From positions 1 through 64,000 of the forward strand of contig NZ_JAGGLT010000013.1 of NCBI RefSeq assembly GCF_017874545.1: a stretch of DNA of 64,000 nt, written 5' to 3'. Both the position numbers and the translations under genes were made by a program. Positions 62,911 through 64,000 of the stretch are shown piece by piece. The notes beneath the pieces are model-generated. The model saw only the letters and a program-made list of their open reading frames with translations, was not told the origin of the DNA and ran no database searches. Every line of letters begins with the position of its first letter. Positions within the stretch are counted from its first letter, which is position 1. Source of the DNA: Thermoanaerobacterium butyriciformans (lineage in GTDB: Bacteria; Bacillota; Thermoanaerobacteria; Thermoanaerobacterales; Thermoanaerobacteraceae).

Positions 62911-64000
62911 TCATCGTTTGATTTCGTCAACTGTTTTTAATGCTTTTTTTAAACCTTCCAATGACTTTTCTATCGCTTCATATATTCCTTGATAAAGTGT
63001 ATATGACATCATTGCAATTCTAAGCTTTTTTTGCTTTTCAGTCTCATCTTTTTCAGGTCTAAACCCTTTTAAAACTTTTGTAGTAACTATGTTTAATATA
63101 GAAGATATATACAAAAAACTGCCTTTTGAGTTTTTTAATCTTTTGTCTATTTTATCTAGTATTGATACTATATGAGATACGTCTGCATTAACATCCTTCT
63201 GATATTCATTATACATTTTTTTCGAAAGCTTTGCAGCACGCATGCAGTCATTTTTTATTTTTTCTAATTTTTTAATCGTATCTCTAAATTCTTTCGCAAA
63301 ATCATCTATCTGCCTTTTATCTAATTTAATCTTTCCATCTTTCAATATACTGTCTATCTTATTTTTTACATTTATTTCTCTATTCATAAATAGCTCTATT
63401 ACTTCTTTAAATCTCATTATTTTAGTTCCTTTTATAAGTGCACCACCTTCTGTCGCATTTATGTATGTCCTATCTGGATGCCCATATATATAATTTTCAA
63501 ACCATGTCTTAAACGAAAGCAAAACGCGATCGGTCAAAACTTTTTCTTCAAAGTTGCCTTCAACATATATATACTCCTTTTCGTCAGAATTCTCTTTTAT
63601 TCTGTCCTTTTCATAAGTTGTTCCAGATGCATGTGTCCTATTATCTAAATACGCTAAATCTTGACCTATAAAAACAATAGGATTGCATCCTAACATATAT
63701 GCAAAATCCAAAGATAAATTAGCAACTGATGGTCCTGTACTTAACTTTCCAAAATCTAACGATAATCTATCACTAAGCAATTTCGTATATGTTGATGCAA
63801 TCTCTGCAATGATAAATGATCCCCCATATTCTTTTAATATTTTAGGATATAAAGTCAAATCGTACACAAGTGGAGATTTGACTTTATATCCATCAAAATG
63901 CTCAAAATTCTTCTCTCCACCATCTATTGATACAACAAAATCCGGTTCAATATTTTTTTGCAAAAGTGCTTTTAAAGCTGTCCCAACACATATAATGACA
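62911..64000 (-). CDS. Maf-type flagellin glycosyltransferase, DUF115 (partial)
   Basis: The gene runs off the right edge with its N-terminus missing; the visible part has over 360 residues. The frame reads VIICVGTALKALLQK at the edge, then DFVVSIDGGEKNFEHFDGY and AYMLGCNPIVFIGQDLAYL, all features of the MAF flagellin glycosyltransferase (DUF115/MptE-like) family. It would attach the sialic-acid-like sugar to flagellin. Confidence 0.9.
   Translation of the reverse strand, partial: VIICVGTALKALLQKNIEPDFVVSIDGGEKNFEHFDGYKVKSPLVYDLTLYPKILKEYGGSFIIAEIASTYTKLLSDRLSLDFGKLSTGPSVANLSLDFAYMLGCNPIVFIGQDLAYLDNRTHASGTTYEKDRIKENSDEKEYIYVEGNFEEKVLTDRVLLSFKTWFENYIYGHPDRTYINATEGGALIKGTKIMRFKEVIELFMNREINVKNKIDSILKDGKIKLDKRQIDDFAKEFRDTIKKLEKIKNDCMRAAKLSKKMYNEYQKDVNADVSHIVSILDKIDKRLKNSKGSFLYISSILNIVTTKVLKGFRPEKDETEKQKKLRIAMMSYTLYQGIYEAIEKSLEGLKKALKTVDEIKR

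Overview
The window is low-GC DNA from a spore-forming, flagellated anaerobe of the class Clostridia. The gene set (Rex, Spo0E-like protein, tiny hydrophobic spore-type proteins, MotAB, FliD/FliS/FlaG, a hibernation factor, HutP-family protein) and the codon use look most like Thermoanaerobacterium or a close relative; this placement is inferred from content, not from a search. Nearly all genes lie on the minus strand. I see no rRNA, tRNA, insertion sequence, prophage or CRISPR array.

Layout. 1-356: a guanine-type purine riboswitch reading leftward out of the window. 357-2371: groES-groEL under a perfect CIRCE operator. 2464-5858: a repeat-containing unknown protein, four very small hydrophobic proteins in two related pairs, and a subtilisin-like protease without a signal peptide. 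5847-9268: an unknown membrane protein and a TrpXYZ-type ABC importer. 9326-14079 (plus strand): a complete branched-chain amino acid ABC importer, livKHMGF order. 14086-17147: HutP family, DUF554, 8-oxoguanine glycosylase, and a P-loop/Asp23-like fusion. 17195-19386: a LytTR/GHKL two-component system with two matching operator-promoters and an unannotated 47-residue membrane peptide gene. 19400-25949: Nramp transporter, Rex, MotAB, ABC-F protein, D-2-hydroxyacid dehydrogenase. 26002-26084: five same-strand DnaA-box-like sites. 26101-28733: tsaE-tsaB-rimI-tsaD for tRNA t6A. 28857-29634: RibU riboflavin transporter behind an FMN riboswitch. 29694-32898: carbamate kinase, ornithine carbamoyltransferase and an amidohydrolase. 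32992-41095: VTT-domain protein, phosphoesterase, Tex, RF2 (with the programmed +1 frameshift), SecA and hemerythrin. 41153-44394: an apparent operon with a family protein of unknown role, a 27-residue peptide, an HD-GYP protein, DUF5317 and NiaR. 44512-47767: HPF, a polar amino acid ABC importer and a zinc-ribbon protein. 47911-50678: flagellar cap/chaperone genes. 50756-54500: Spo0E-like protein, the TIGR03916/TIGR03915 DNA-repair pair and an NlpC/P60 protein. 54536-64000: a ten-gene nonulosonic (legionaminic-type) acid cluster ending in a Maf flagellin glycosyltransferase that runs off the right edge.

How parts fit together. The sugar cluster and the neighbouring flagellar genes suggest flagellin glycosylation. 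The presence of a PIG-L deacetylase and a formyltransferase inside the sugar operon suggests an N-formylated derivative. The most distinctive new structure I found is the pair of LytTR-type promoters at 17448-17515 and 19319-19386. Both have 12-bp direct repeats at 21-bp period and exactly 29 bp to a consensus -10, one reading to the two-component operon and the other to the small membrane peptide.
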